Below are positions 46,065-55,406 of a stretch of 64,000 nucleotides of DNA, in pieces. The stretch lies in contig NZ_MVHC01000001.1 in assembly GCF_002086455.1 (NCBI RefSeq), positions 62,001-126,000 on the forward strand, in the 5' to 3' direction. A program made the translations under genes and the position numbers. The notes under the pieces were generated by a model. That model saw only the letters and a list, made by a program, of their open reading frames with translations, was not told where the DNA came from and did not search any database. Source of the DNA: Mycolicibacter algericus DSM 45454 (lineage in GTDB: Bacteria; Actinomycetota; Actinomycetes; Mycobacteriales; Mycobacteriaceae). The stretch's first letter is position 1; every line of letters starts with the position of its first letter.

Positions 46065-47171
46065 ATGGAATCCTTTGTTCACCTGCGCAAAGGCGTCACG
46101 CCCAAGCGGGTCCACGCTGATCTGGATGGGTTGAAGGACGACGAGCTCGGCCGCGGCGGCTTCACCGGCCGCACCGCCAACATGTACCGGCGCCATGATC
46201 CGACCGCCTATCGCGCCGAGGGCCCGCTGCGGCCCGTCGACGTGCTGGCCCCCCAACTCGAACCGGCCGACGCCGCCGACCCCGCCGGAGGGCCGCTGCG
46301 GCTGTTCCACAATGACGACTGCGCCATCTCGCTGTCGCGGCGCTCCGCCGAGATGCCGTTTCATGTCCGCTACGTCGACGGCGACCTGCTGTGCTTCGTG
46401 CACGCCGGCTCCGGACGGCTGGAGACCGAGTTCGGACCGCTGGACTACCGCGAGGGCGACTGGGTTTATCTGCCGAAGGCGACCACCTGGCGCCAGCTGC
46501 CCGCCACCGAGACCACACTGCTGATGATTCAGGCCTCCGACGAGTTCCGGGTGCCACCGCCTGGTCCGCTGGGCCGGCACTTCCCATTCGACCCGTCCCA
46601 GGCAGTCATCCCCGAACCGGCCCCCATCGACCCCGACCCCTTCCGAGACGGACGCGACGAGTACGAAGTCCGGCTGATCCACGAGGGCGGTCCGACAACG
46701 CTGTACTACCAACACAATCCGATCGATGTGGCGGGCTGGCGCGGCGACAATTTCGCGTTCACCTTCAACATCGCCGATTACAACGTCGTCACCTCCGACA
46801 GCCTCCACCTGCCCCCGACGGTGCACCTGTTCATGCAGGCCACCGGGGTGTACGTGATGAACTTCCTGCCCAAGCCCGCCGAGGGTGTACCGGGCACCGA
46901 GCGCACCCCCTGGTATCACCGCAACGTCGACTACGACGAGATCGCCTTCTTCCACGGCGGATCGCTCTACGGGATTCCGATGCCGCCAGGACTGATCAGT
47001 CACGCGCCGCAAGGCGTGCACCACGGTGCCCCAGAAAAAGCCCGCGAGCGCGCTCGGCGCAAATTCGACGACTACCAGCGTGTCGACTGGCAGGTCATCG
47101 CCATCGACACCCGGCGCCGCCTCACCCCGTCACCGCAAGTTCTCGCCGCCGACCTAGGACAGCACGCATGA
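46065..47171 (+). CDS. Homogentisate 1,2-dioxygenase-like cupin
   Basis: A 368-residue two-cupin protein of the homogentisate 1,2-dioxygenase superfamily. Candidate iron ligands and motifs in the second cupin are TPWYHRNVDYDEIAFF and the C-terminal SHAPQGVHHG; the first cupin has LETEFGPLDYREGDWVYLPK. True HmgA opens homogentisate in tyrosine/phenylacetate breakdown. This one is shorter than classical HmgA (about 440 residues) and its neighbours are not maleylacetoacetate isomerase or fumarylacetoacetase, so the substrate may differ. ATG 46065 is chosen; its stop overlaps the next start (ATGA). Confidence 0.85.
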   Translation: MESFVHLRKGVTPKRVHADLDGLKDDELGRGGFTGRTANMYRRHDPTAYRAEGPLRPVDVLAPQLEPADAADPAGGPLRLFHNDDCAISLSRRSAEMPFHVRYVDGDLLCFVHAGSGRLETEFGPLDYREGDWVYLPKATTWRQLPATETTLLMIQASDEFRVPPPGPLGRHFPFDPSQAVIPEPAPIDPDPFRDGRDEYEVRLIHEGGPTTLYYQHNPIDVAGWRGDNFAFTFNIADYNVVTSDSLHLPPTVHLFMQATGVYVMNFLPKPAEGVPGTERTPWYHRNVDYDEIAFFHGGSLYGIPMPPGLISHAPQGVHHGAPEKARERARRKFDDYQRVDWQVIAIDTRRRLTPSPQVLAADLGQHA

Positions 47172-48352
47172 CCGCCAAGCACGACTACGAACGCATCCCG
47201 TATCTCATTGCCTACCAGAATAATTCCGGTGTCCGTGACGTCTACGGCGGCGTGGCCGAACTGGTGGTGCTGGAGAGCTACCTGCTGCGCCCCAAAGAAA
47301 GCCCGAGTGACACCGTGCTGGTGTTCATGCACCCCATCGGCGGTGGCGCCTACCTGCCGATGGTCAACGCACTCGCGCGCGCCGGACACCACGTCATCTA
47401 CTGCAACAGCCGATTCCGCGGCACCGACTCGGCACTGCTGATGGAGAAGGTGGTCGAGGATCTCGGCGAATGCCTCAAAGACGCCAAGAACCGGCTCGGC
47501 TATTCCAAGGTGGTGCTGGCCGGGTGGAGCGGCGGCGGCTCACTGTCGCTGTTCTACCAACAGCAGGCGCAGCATCCGACGGTGACCGCCAGCCCGTCCG
47601 GCGACGGCCCCGACCTGACCAGGCTCGGCCTGATCCCCGCCGACGGGATCATGCTGCTGGCCGCCCACATCAGCCGGCACGGCACCATGACCGAATGGCT
47701 CGACGCCTCGATCCTCGACGAATCCGACCCCACCAAGCGTGATCCGGAGCTGGATCTCTACAACCCGGACAATCCCAACCAGCCGCCCTACACCGGAGAA
47801 TTCCTGGACCGCTACCGCCAGGCCCAGATCGAGCGGAACCGCCGGATCACCGCCTGGGTCAAGGCGAAACTGGCCGGACTTCAAAGCAGCGGCCGCCCCG
47901 ACGACGAGTTCGCGTTCGTGGTGCACGGCACCATGGCCGACCCGCGCTGGCTGGATCCGGCGGTGGACCCCAACGACCGCACCCCCGGCAGCTGCTATCT
48001 GGGCGATCCGCAGGTGGTGAACATGAGCCCGGTCGGTCTGGCGCGGTTCTGTACGCTGCGCAGCTGGCTGTCGCAGTGGAGCTACGACGACGCCAACGGT
48101 GACGGCCTGGACTGCGGCCGTGACATCGCGGTGCCCGCGCTGGTGATCGGCAACTCCGCCGATGACGCCTGCACCCCCAGCCACACCCGCCGGCTGTTCG
48201 AGGCCATCGGGCACCCGGACAAGGAGATCCACGAAATCGCCGGTGCCAACCATTACTACGCCGGCCCGGACCAGCGCGACGCGCTGCGTCGGGCGGTGGA
48301 CATCGTCACCGATTGGCTGAGCCGGCATGACTTCGTAGGCTCGTCGGCATGA
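47168..48352 (+). CDS. Alpha/beta hydrolase
   Basis: A 394-residue alpha/beta-hydrolase-fold protein. VVLAGWSGGGSLSLF is the nucleophile elbow (Ser near residue 124); PALVIGNSADDACTPSHTRRL supplies the acid and GANHYYAGPDQ the catalytic His. An inserted lid (about residues 170-265) is rich in charged residues. It might hydrolyse a ring-cleavage product or an ester intermediate of the pathway. It overlaps both neighbours by four bases. Confidence 0.88.
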   Translation: MTAKHDYERIPYLIAYQNNSGVRDVYGGVAELVVLESYLLRPKESPSDTVLVFMHPIGGGAYLPMVNALARAGHHVIYCNSRFRGTDSALLMEKVVEDLGECLKDAKNRLGYSKVVLAGWSGGGSLSLFYQQQAQHPTVTASPSGDGPDLTRLGLIPADGIMLLAAHISRHGTMTEWLDASILDESDPTKRDPELDLYNPDNPNQPPYTGEFLDRYRQAQIERNRRITAWVKAKLAGLQSSGRPDDEFAFVVHGTMADPRWLDPAVDPNDRTPGSCYLGDPQVVNMSPVGLARFCTLRSWLSQWSYDDANGDGLDCGRDIAVPALVIGNSADDACTPSHTRRLFEAIGHPDKEIHEIAGANHYYAGPDQRDALRRAVDIVTDWLSRHDFVGSSA

Positions 48353-49557
48353 CCACACCCGCAGGCGCACTTGACGGCATCCGGGTCATCGAGCTCGGCA
48401 CGCTGATCTCCGGGCCGTTCGCCGGGCGCCTGCTCGGCGACATGGGCGCCGAGGTCATCAAGGTCGAGCTGCCCGGCAAGCCCGACCCGCTGCGCACCTG
48501 GGGGCAGGCCGAACTCGACGGGCGCCACTTCTTCTGGACCGTGCACGCCCGCAACAAGAAGGCCGTCACGCTGGACCTGCGCACCGACCGCGGGCGCGAG
48601 CTGTTCCTGGAGCTGATCGACAACGCCGACATCGTCGTGGAGAACTTCCGTCCCGGCACGCTGGAACGCTGGGGTCTGGGCTTTGACGTGCTGCGTCAGC
48701 GCAACAACGGCATCATCCTGGTGCGGGTCTCCGGCTACGGACAGACCGGGCCGGACGCCCACAAGGCCGGGTACGCCTCGGTCGCCGAGGCGGCCAGCGG
48801 GCTGCGGCACATGAACGGCTTCCCGGGTGGTCCCCCGCCGCGGCTGGCGCTCTCACTGGGCGACAGCCTGGCCGGCATGTTCGCCGCCCAAGGCGCACTC
48901 GCCGCCCTCTACCGGCGCACGGTCACCGGCGAAGGCCAGGTGGTCGATGTGGCCCTGACCGAATCCTGCTTGGCCATCCAGGAATCCACCATCCCCGACT
49001 ACGACGTCGGCGGCGTGGTGCGCGGGCCGTCCGGCACCCGCCTGGAGGGCATCGCGCCGTCGAACATCTATCAGTCGGCCGACGGCAGCTGGGTGGTGAT
49101 CGCCGCCAACCAGGACAGTGTGTTCGCCCGACTGTGTCAGGCGATGGGCCGGTCCGAACTGGCGACCGACCCGCGGTTCGCCGACCACGTGGCCCGCGGC
49201 CGCAATCAGGACGAGCTGGACGCGATCATCGGCGAATGGGCCGCACAGCGTAAGCCCGACGACATCATCGCGACGCTGAGCGACGCCGGGGTGATCTCCG
49301 GGCCGATCAACACCGTCGCCGAGGTGGTCAACGACCCGCAACTGCGGGCCCGCGGCATGCTCGCCGAGCACTGGGACGAAGGCGCCGAGCGTACGGTGCT
49401 GGGCCCCGGCATCGTTCCGGTGCTCTCGGACACCCCGGGCCGGATCCGTACTGCCGGGTCGGCTCGGCCGGGGCAACACAACGACGAGGTCTACGGCGAA
49501 CTGTTGGGCAAGACCGCCGCCGAACTGGATGCCCTACGCGCCGAGGGGGTGTTGTGA
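48349..49557 (+). CDS. Family III CoA-transferase (CaiB/BaiF)
   Basis: A 402-residue class III CoA-transferase. The N-terminal GIRVIELGTLISGPFAGRLLGDMGAEVIKVE is the CoA-binding signature, and NADIVVENFRPGTLERWGLGFDVL and RVSGYGQTGP follow. The catalytic Asp is expected in the ALSLGDSLAG region (near residue 170). It activates an acid to its CoA thioester using a donor acyl-CoA. Coupled by overlap to both neighbours. Confidence 0.93.
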   Translation: MTTPAGALDGIRVIELGTLISGPFAGRLLGDMGAEVIKVELPGKPDPLRTWGQAELDGRHFFWTVHARNKKAVTLDLRTDRGRELFLELIDNADIVVENFRPGTLERWGLGFDVLRQRNNGIILVRVSGYGQTGPDAHKAGYASVAEAASGLRHMNGFPGGPPPRLALSLGDSLAGMFAAQGALAALYRRTVTGEGQVVDVALTESCLAIQESTIPDYDVGGVVRGPSGTRLEGIAPSNIYQSADGSWVVIAANQDSVFARLCQAMGRSELATDPRFADHVARGRNQDELDAIIGEWAAQRKPDDIIATLSDAGVISGPINTVAEVVNDPQLRARGMLAEHWDEGAERTVLGPGIVPVLSDTPGRIRTAGSARPGQHNDEVYGELLGKTAAELDALRAEGVL

Positions 49558-50453
49558 TACCCGACAAGGTCGAGATTCGCGAGGTGGCGCTGCGCGACGG
49601 GCTGCAGATCGAGCAGCCGATCCCGTTGCGCGCCAAGCTCGAACTGCTCACCGCGGTCGCGGCGACCGGAGTGCGCGAGGTAGAGGTGACCTCGTTCGTG
49701 TCCCCCACCAAGGTCCCCGCACTGGCTGATGCCGCCGAACTCGCCGCCGAGCTGTGGCGCTACCCCGACCTGGAGTTCTCCGCACTGGTCGCCAGCCCGG
49801 GTGGCGCCGCCCGCGCAGTCGCCGCGGGCCTGACCTCGATCGAGTACGTGGTGTGCGCCTCGGATTCGTTCAGTTCGGCCAACGTGGGCCGCCCGACCGC
49901 CGACGCCGCGGCGGCGATCGGCGACATCGCCGGCATCGCCCATGACGCCGGCGGGTCCATCGAGGTCATCATCGCCACCGCGTGGGACTGCCCGTTCGAC
50001 GGACCGACGCCGGCGCGGCGCGTCACCGACATCGCCGAATCGGCGGTCGCGGTCGGCATCGACCGGCTGGCGATCGCCGACACCATAGGCACCGCCACCC
50101 CGCGTCGGGTCACCGACCTGATCGCCGCGGTGCGGCCGATCGTCGGCGCCACACCGCTGGGGGCGCACTTCCACAACACCCGTGGCGCCGGTCTGGCATG
50201 CGCCTACGCTGCGGTTCAGGCGGGCATCACCCGGCTCGACGCGTCGGCCGGCGGCCTGGGGGGCTGCCCGTTCGCACCCGGCGCCACCGGCAACATCGCC
50301 ACCGAAGATCTGGTCTACCTGCTGGGCGACTGCGGGATCGACACCGGCATCGACCTCGAGGCCGCCATCGCCGCCGCAGGCGTGGCCAGCTCGGTCGTCG
50401 GCCATGGTCTGCCCAGCGCGCTGTTGGCCGCCGGAGACCGGAAACGGAACTGA
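49554..50453 (+). CDS. HMG-CoA lyase-like DRE-TIM metallolyase
   Basis: A 299-residue TIM-barrel lyase. VALRDGLQIE is the metal/substrate-binding strand, EVTSFVSPTKVP and HFHNTRGAG carry further ligands, and GGLGGCPFAPGATGNIATEDLVY is the family active-site loop with its catalytic Cys. It should cleave a 3-hydroxy-3-methylglutaryl-CoA-like thioester to acetyl-CoA and a keto acid. Starts at GTG 49554, overlapping the CoA-transferase stop. Confidence 0.93.
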   Translation: MIPDKVEIREVALRDGLQIEQPIPLRAKLELLTAVAATGVREVEVTSFVSPTKVPALADAAELAAELWRYPDLEFSALVASPGGAARAVAAGLTSIEYVVCASDSFSSANVGRPTADAAAAIGDIAGIAHDAGGSIEVIIATAWDCPFDGPTPARRVTDIAESAVAVGIDRLAIADTIGTATPRRVTDLIAAVRPIVGATPLGAHFHNTRGAGLACAYAAVQAGITRLDASAGGLGGCPFAPGATGNIATEDLVYLLGDCGIDTGIDLEAAIAAAGVASSVVGHGLPSALLAAGDRKRN

Positions 50454-50461
50454 CCACCACG

Positions 50462-51076
50462 ATGTCCAGCCAGCGTGAGCTCAGCTCCAAGGGCCGCCAG
50501 ACGCGCCAGGCCATCGAGCAGGCCGCCCGGGAGCTGTTCGCAGAGCGCGGCTTTCACGGCACCACGCTTGCCGACATCACGTCGGCGGCCGGCAAGTCCA
50601 CAGCGGTGCTCTACCGGTACTTCCAGGACAAAGAGGATCTGCTGGCAGCGCTGGCGGAGTCATTCCTGTCCGACGTCGTCGAGCCTTCCCGGCTGAAGAT
50701 GCGGTTGCCCGACTCCCCGCAGGACACCGAATTCTTCACCTCGGTGGTCGGCGCCTACTGGTCCATGTTCAAGCAGAACATCGGGATCATGATCGCCGTC
50801 GCCCAGCTCGCGGCCACCAGCCAACGATTCGCGGTGCTGCAGAACGAATTCCGCCGATTCGGCATGGAGATCGTCGCCGCCTCGGTTCGGCGCGCCCAGC
50901 AACAGGGGCACGGCCTCGACCTCGAACCCGACCACATCGCGGCGGCGATCGCGCTGTTGTTCGAGAACTTCACCGTCGTCTTCGTCGGCCCCTCCGGACC
51001 GGGCTGGCGAATCAGCGACAGCGATGCCATCGCGACGCTGTCGACGATCTGGAGGAAGACCCTGTACGGCCGCTGA
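50462..51076 (+). CDS. TetR-family regulator inside the catabolic operon
   Basis: A 204-residue TetR protein. The HTH (about residues 12-55) reads TRQAIEQAARELFAERGFHGTTLADITSAAGKSTAVLYRYFQ. The C-terminal domain is variable. ATG 50462 follows the lyase stop by 8 bases. It probably senses an acyl-CoA or aromatic intermediate and controls the operon through the A/T-rich repeat at 46017-46042; this link is inferred. Confidence 0.9.
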   Translation: MSSQRELSSKGRQTRQAIEQAARELFAERGFHGTTLADITSAAGKSTAVLYRYFQDKEDLLAALAESFLSDVVEPSRLKMRLPDSPQDTEFFTSVVGAYWSMFKQNIGIMIAVAQLAATSQRFAVLQNEFRRFGMEIVAASVRRAQQQGHGLDLEPDHIAAAIALLFENFTVVFVGPSGPGWRISDSDAIATLSTIWRKTLYGR

Positions 51077-51092
51077 ACACGGAGGACTTGCC

Positions 51093-52334
51093 ATGGATTT
51101 CACATTGCCCGAACACCTTCCGGCGCTGCTCGCCGAAATGGACGACTTCATCGAGCGCGAGATCGCGCCGCTGCAGGCCGCGAACATGCAGTACTTCGAC
51201 CACCGCCGGGAGTTCGCCCGCACCGACGTGGAGAACGGCGGCATCCCGAACCGGGACTGGGAGGACCTACTGGCCGAGATGCGCCGCCGCGCCGACGCCG
51301 CCGGCTGGCTGCGCTATGGGCTGCCCTCGTCGCTGGGCGGCCGGGGCGGCAGCAACGTCGATATGGCGGTGATCCGGGAGCACTTGGCGCACAAAGGGCT
51401 CGGTTTGCACAACGACCTGCAGGACGAGTCCTCGATCGTCGGCAACTTTCCGCAGGTCATCATGATGGAGCGGTTCGGCACCGATGAGCAGCGCCGCGAT
51501 TGGTCGGAGGCCCTGATCACCGGTGAGCGGTCGATGGCGTTCGGGCTGACCGAACCGGACCACGGCTCGGATGCGACCTGGCTGGAGACCCGCGCCGAAC
51601 CCGCCGACGGCGGTTGGGTGATCAACGGTGCCAAACGGTTCAACACCGGGGTGCATCGCGCCACCCATGACCTGATCTTCGCACGCACCTCCGGCGAGGC
51701 CGGCTCGGCGCGTGGCATCACCGCTTTCCTGGTTCCCACCGATACACCGGGATTCCGCGTCCCGTTCTACTGGTGGACGTTCAACATGCCCAGCGACCAC
51801 GGCGAGGTCGAACTCACCGACGTGCGGGTGCCCGCCGATGCGGTGCTCGGCGAGGTGGACCGCGGCCTGGAGGTCGCCCAGACCTTCCTGCACGAGAACC
51901 GGATCCGCCAGGCGGCCTCCAGTCTGGGTGCCGCCCAGTACTGCATCGACCGGGCTGCCGAATACGCCACCAAACGCGTGGTGTTCGGCAAGCCGCTCTC
52001 GGTCAACCAGGCTGTCCAGTGGCCGCTGGCCGAATTGCAGACCGAGGCGCAGATGGTTCGGCTGCTGGTGAACTACGCGGCCTGGCACCTCGACCGCGAC
52101 CACCACCTGGAGGTCTCCGACAAGGTGTCGATGGCCAACTACCGTGCCAACCGACTGGTGTGCGAGGCCGCCGACCGTGCCATCCAGACCTTCGGCGGGA
52201 TCGGATACACCCGCCACGAACCGTTCGAGCACATCTACCGGCATCACCGCCGCTACCGGATCACCGAAGGCGCCGAGGAGATCCAGATCCGACGAGTCGC
52301 GCAGCGACTGTTCGGATTCGACCGTCGCCGATGA
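51093..52334 (+). CDS. Acyl-CoA dehydrogenase
   Basis: A 413-residue acyl-CoA dehydrogenase. MAFGLTEPDHGSDATWLET and AKRFNTGVHRATHDLIFART form the FAD/substrate domain; the C-terminal QTFGGIGYTRHEPFEHIYRHHRRYRITEGAEEIQIRRVAQRLFG closes it. It is adjacent to an APH-like gene, the pairing seen in ACAD10/11-type systems for 4-hydroxy or branched acyl-CoAs. A GGAGGA precedes ATG 51093. Confidence 0.93.
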   Translation: MDFTLPEHLPALLAEMDDFIEREIAPLQAANMQYFDHRREFARTDVENGGIPNRDWEDLLAEMRRRADAAGWLRYGLPSSLGGRGGSNVDMAVIREHLAHKGLGLHNDLQDESSIVGNFPQVIMMERFGTDEQRRDWSEALITGERSMAFGLTEPDHGSDATWLETRAEPADGGWVINGAKRFNTGVHRATHDLIFARTSGEAGSARGITAFLVPTDTPGFRVPFYWWTFNMPSDHGEVELTDVRVPADAVLGEVDRGLEVAQTFLHENRIRQAASSLGAAQYCIDRAAEYATKRVVFGKPLSVNQAVQWPLAELQTEAQMVRLLVNYAAWHLDRDHHLEVSDKVSMANYRANRLVCEAADRAIQTFGGIGYTRHEPFEHIYRHHRRYRITEGAEEIQIRRVAQRLFGFDRRR

Positions 52335-53695
52335 CCGCCGACCAACTGGCCGACCGGCTTTCGGCGGTGCTGGCCCCGGTGCTGGGTCCGGTGACCGTCG
52401 AGGGCCTGCGCGCGCTGACCGGCGGGGCCAGCCGGGTCACCTGGGCGTTCGACGCCGTCGGCGGCTCGGGGCGCCGCCCGCTGATCCTGCGTACCGGCCC
52501 CCCCGATGAGGTCCACGCCAGCATGGAGCTGGAAGCCCACGCCCAGCGCGCCGCGCGCACCGCCGGGGCTCCGGTACCGACCGTCCTTATCGCCGATAAT
52601 TCTCCGGCGGCACTGGGTAATCCGTTCCTGATCTGCGATGAGATCGCGGGCGAGACGGTGGTCCGACGCATCGAACGTCAGCTCGATGACCCCGGGCGTG
52701 ACGCCCTGTTGCGGCAATGCGCGCAGGCGCTGGCCGCCATCCATCGCGCCGATCCGGCCGATATGGCGCTGAGCGACGAGGACCAACTCGCCGCCTGCCG
52801 CGCCCAGCTGGACGCCATGCACGACACCACCGCCGTGTTCGAGTGGGCGTTTCGGTGGCTGGCCGCCCACCGTCCACCGCCGGCGCAGCCACAGCTGGTG
52901 CACGGCGACTTCCGGATGGGCAACCTGATCGTCGATGGTGCCGACCTGGCGGCGGTGCTGGACTGGGAGCTGGTGCATCTCGGCGACGGCTGCGAGGACC
53001 TGGCCTGGTTCTGCCAACGCGCCTGGCGTTTCGGCGCCCCGCCCGAGCGTGCCGCCGGCGGGCTGGGCGCCATCGAGGAGTTTTTGACCGCCTACCAGCA
53101 CGCCTCCGGCACGGTGGTCGACCGCCGGCGGTTCGACTGGTGGCTGGTGCTGGGCACGCTGCGCTGGGGAATCATCTGCCGCTACCAGGCCGAACGGCAC
53201 CTGAGCGGGCAGACCCGCTCGGTGGAGCTGGCGACCATCGGCCGGCGGGTCTCCGAAACCGAATGGGACCTGCTGCGGCTGCTCGCCCGCGCGCCCGCCG
53301 ATACCCGCCCCTCGGCGCCGGAAGAACAAGCCGGGCCGCTGACACCGGGTGCGACCGGCCGGCGGCCGAGCGCCGCCGAGCTCGTCACCGCGGTCGCCGA
53401 GTTCCTCGACGCGGCGTTTCTGAACCGCGGCGGCCGCGGGCCCACCGACGGCCAGGTCAACTTCCACGCCAGGGTCGCCGCCAACGCGCTGCGCATCGTC
53501 GAACGGGAGTTGCGCGACACCGCCGCCGGCGCCGCGACGCACGCCCTGTCCGGACTGGGTTTCACCGACGAGGCCAGCCTGGCCGCCGCCATCCGGGCCG
53601 GTGACCTCGACGACAGATTCGACGCGGTCGAAGCCTGCCTCTATACCCTGGTGCGCCACCGGCTCTCGATCGACCACCCCGGCTACGATCGTTGA
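52331..53695 (+). CDS. APH-like phosphotransferase fused to DUF6285
   Basis: A 454-residue fusion. The first about 320 residues are an aminoglycoside-phosphotransferase-type kinase: QLVHGDFRMGNLIVD (catalytic loop) and AVLDWELVHLGDGCEDLAWFCQR (metal-binding Asp). The last about 110 residues match DUF6285 (RPSAAELVTAVAEFLDAAF, then QVNFHARVAANALRIVERELRD). In ACAD10/11 such kinases phosphorylate 4-hydroxyacyl-CoAs before dehydration, so a similar role with the coupled dehydrogenase is likely, but the substrate is unknown. Confidence 0.88.
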   Translation: MTADQLADRLSAVLAPVLGPVTVEGLRALTGGASRVTWAFDAVGGSGRRPLILRTGPPDEVHASMELEAHAQRAARTAGAPVPTVLIADNSPAALGNPFLICDEIAGETVVRRIERQLDDPGRDALLRQCAQALAAIHRADPADMALSDEDQLAACRAQLDAMHDTTAVFEWAFRWLAAHRPPPAQPQLVHGDFRMGNLIVDGADLAAVLDWELVHLGDGCEDLAWFCQRAWRFGAPPERAAGGLGAIEEFLTAYQHASGTVVDRRRFDWWLVLGTLRWGIICRYQAERHLSGQTRSVELATIGRRVSETEWDLLRLLARAPADTRPSAPEEQAGPLTPGATGRRPSAAELVTAVAEFLDAAFLNRGGRGPTDGQVNFHARVAANALRIVERELRDTAAGAATHALSGLGFTDEASLAAAIRAGDLDDRFDAVEACLYTLVRHRLSIDHPGYDR

Positions 53696-53783
53696 AGCCT
53701 TAGAGTCACTGCGCGACAGTCACTTCGGTGGTCGTCGCGCAAACCCGCTCTATCGGCGCCATACGAGCAGTAGCATTCCCAAC

Positions 53784-54197
53784 GTGTCTGACTCCACGCC
53801 TTCCTCCCAAGCGCTGCGGATCCTGGTCTACAGCGACGATGCCGCTACCCGCGCGCGGGTCATGACCGCGTTGGGCAAGCACCTGCACCCGGATCTACCG
53901 GAGCTGAACTATGTCGAAGTCGCGACGGAACCGGTGGTGATCCGGCAGATGGACGCCGGCGGCATCGACCTCGCCATCCTGGACGGCGAGGCCACCCCGG
54001 CCGGCGGGATGGGCATCTGCAAACAGCTCAAGGATGAGCTCACGCCCTGCCCGCCGATCGTGGTGCTGACCGGCCGCGCAGACGACGTATGGCTGGCGAG
54101 ATGGTCCCACGCCGACGGCGCGCTGCCGCACCCGGTGGACCCGATGGCGCTGAGCCGTGCGGTGCTGGGGCTGCTGCGTACCCCGACGCCGGGCTGA
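53784..54197 (+). CDS. Response-regulator receiver protein (Rv3143-like)
   Basis: A 137-residue stand-alone receiver-fold protein. Strand ALRILVYSDDAATRARVM, then IDLAILDGEATPAGG with the phosphoacceptor-position Asp, and PIVVLTGRADDVWLARWSHADGALPHPVDP follow the receiver plan, but acidic-pocket residues vary and there is no output domain. GTG 53784 is chosen. In M. tuberculosis the equivalent Rv3143 stands just before the nuo operon, as here. Confidence 0.85.
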   Translation: MSDSTPSSQALRILVYSDDAATRARVMTALGKHLHPDLPELNYVEVATEPVVIRQMDAGGIDLAILDGEATPAGGMGICKQLKDELTPCPPIVVLTGRADDVWLARWSHADGALPHPVDPMALSRAVLGLLRTPTPG

Positions 54198-54199
54198 GA

Positions 54200-54284
54200 C
54201 GGCAGTCCCAGCCTCGCTGAACCGCCCGGCCCATACGGCGGTCCCAGCTTCGGCTCTCCTGCGTCGAGCCTCGCTGAACCGCCG
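54200..54284. repeat. 49-bp palindromic repeat, copy B, with a partial copy C
   Basis: A full element lies at 54236-54284 (CGGCGGT ... ACCGCCG, 46 of 49 matches to copy A). A shortened derivative precedes it at 54200-54226, lacking about 22 central bases. Both stand between the receiver gene and nuoA. Confidence 0.75.
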
Positions 54285-54397
54285 GGTTAGGGCAGCCTCA
54301 GAAGCGAATTGCCCTGTGGCCGTTGGTCGCTGATGGTGACGCCGGTCACAGTTGCCGACAATTTCAGATTCTCCGCGACCTCCCGGTTGCCGCGGGC

Positions 54398-54403
54398 TAG
54401 GCT
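54398..54403 (+). promoter_or_regulatory. Possible -10 of the nuo operon
   Basis: TAGGCT fits TANNNT and lies 49 bases before nuoA. No convincing -35 hexamer was found at the proper distance, so this is a weak call. Confidence 0.35.
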
Positions 54404-54451
54404 GTGCCTGAACTCACAAACGACGCCCGGAAGGGAACCACGTCACTGAGC

Positions 54452-54829
54452 ATGAACCAGTATCTGCCGATCCTCGCGCTCGCCGCGCTCGCCGCCGGTT
54501 TTGCCGTGTTCTCCGTGGTCGCCGGGGCGCTGGCCGGCCCGTCGCGCTACAACCGGTCGAAGCTGGAGGCCTACGAGTGCGGCATCGAACCCACCGACCA
54601 GCCGGTCAGCGGACCGCATGCCCCGCCCGGGCAGCGCTTCCCGGTGAAGTACTACCTGACCGCGATGCTGTTCATCGTCTTCGACATCGAGATCGTTTTT
54701 CTCTATCCCTGGGCGGTCGCCTTCGACGGCCTCGGGGTGTTCGCCCTGATCGAAATGTTGCTCTTCGCCGCCGTCGTCTTCGTCGCGTATGCCTACGTCT
54801 GGCGGCGCGGCGGCCTCAATTGGGATTGA
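54452..54829 (+). CDS. nuoA: NADH:quinone oxidoreductase subunit A
   Basis: A 125-residue membrane subunit of complex I with three helices (about 5-25, 67-90, 94-115). The loop YECGIEPTDQPV and KYYLTAMLFIVFDIEIVFLYPWAV are the family signature. ATG 54452 (MNQYLPIL) matches the mycobacterial NuoA start. First gene of the operon; nuoB starts 22 bases later. Confidence 0.96.
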   Translation: MNQYLPILALAALAAGFAVFSVVAGALAGPSRYNRSKLEAYECGIEPTDQPVSGPHAPPGQRFPVKYYLTAMLFIVFDIEIVFLYPWAVAFDGLGVFALIEMLLFAAVVFVAYAYVWRRGGLNWD

Positions 54830-54851
54830 TTTGGAGTAGGCGGGCTTATCG

Positions 54852-55406
54852 ATGGGATTAGAAGAGCAACTACCGAGCGGTCTCCTGTTGTCCACCGTGG
54901 AGGACCTCGCCGGTTATTTCCGCAAAGGCTCGCTGTGGCCGGCCACCTTCGGCCTGGCGTGTTGCGCGATCGAGATGATGTCGTCGATGGCGCCCGACTA
55001 CGACATCTCCCGGTTCGGCATGGAGGTGTTCCGGGCCTCGCCGCGACAGGCCGATCTGATGATCGTGGCCGGCCGCGTCAGCCAGAAGATGGCACCGGTG
55101 CTGCGGCAGATCTACGACCAGATGGTCGAGCCGAAATGGGTGCTGTCGATGGGCGTGTGCGCATCGTCGGGCGGGATGTTCAACAACTACGCGATCGTGC
55201 AGGGGGTGGACCATGTCGTCCCGGTCGACATCTACCTGCCCGGCTGCCCGCCGCGGCCGGAGATGCTGATGTACGCAATCCTCAAGCTGCACGAGAAGAT
55301 TCGCGATATGCCGTTGGGCGCTAACCGGGAGCAGGTGATCACTGCCACCGAAGAGGCGGCCCTGTCGGCCCCATCCACCTGGCAGATGAGGGGGTTGCTG
55401 CGGTGA
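54852..55406 (+). CDS. nuoB: NADH:quinone oxidoreductase subunit B
   Basis: A 184-residue peripheral-arm subunit carrying the N2 [4Fe-4S] cluster. The unusual adjacent cysteine pair is at Cys37-Cys38 ([11 protein letters not shown]), with further ligands in [12 protein letters not shown] and [11 protein letters not shown]. It passes electrons to menaquinone at the NuoB/NuoD interface. It overlaps nuoC by four bases. Confidence 0.97.
   Translation: MGLEEQLPSGLLLSTVEDLAGYFRKGSLWPATFGLACCAIEMMSSMAPDYDISRFGMEVFRASPRQADLMIVAGRVSQKMAPVLRQIYDQMVEPKWVLSMGVCASSGGMFNNYAIVQGVDHVVPVDIYLPGCPPRPEMLMYAILKLHEKIRDMPLGANREQVITATEEAALSAPSTWQMRGLLR

Noticed and set aside
51093..52334. Assigning a specific fadE number to this dehydrogenase
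   Set aside because: There are many FadE paralogues and neither synteny nor motif singles one out here.
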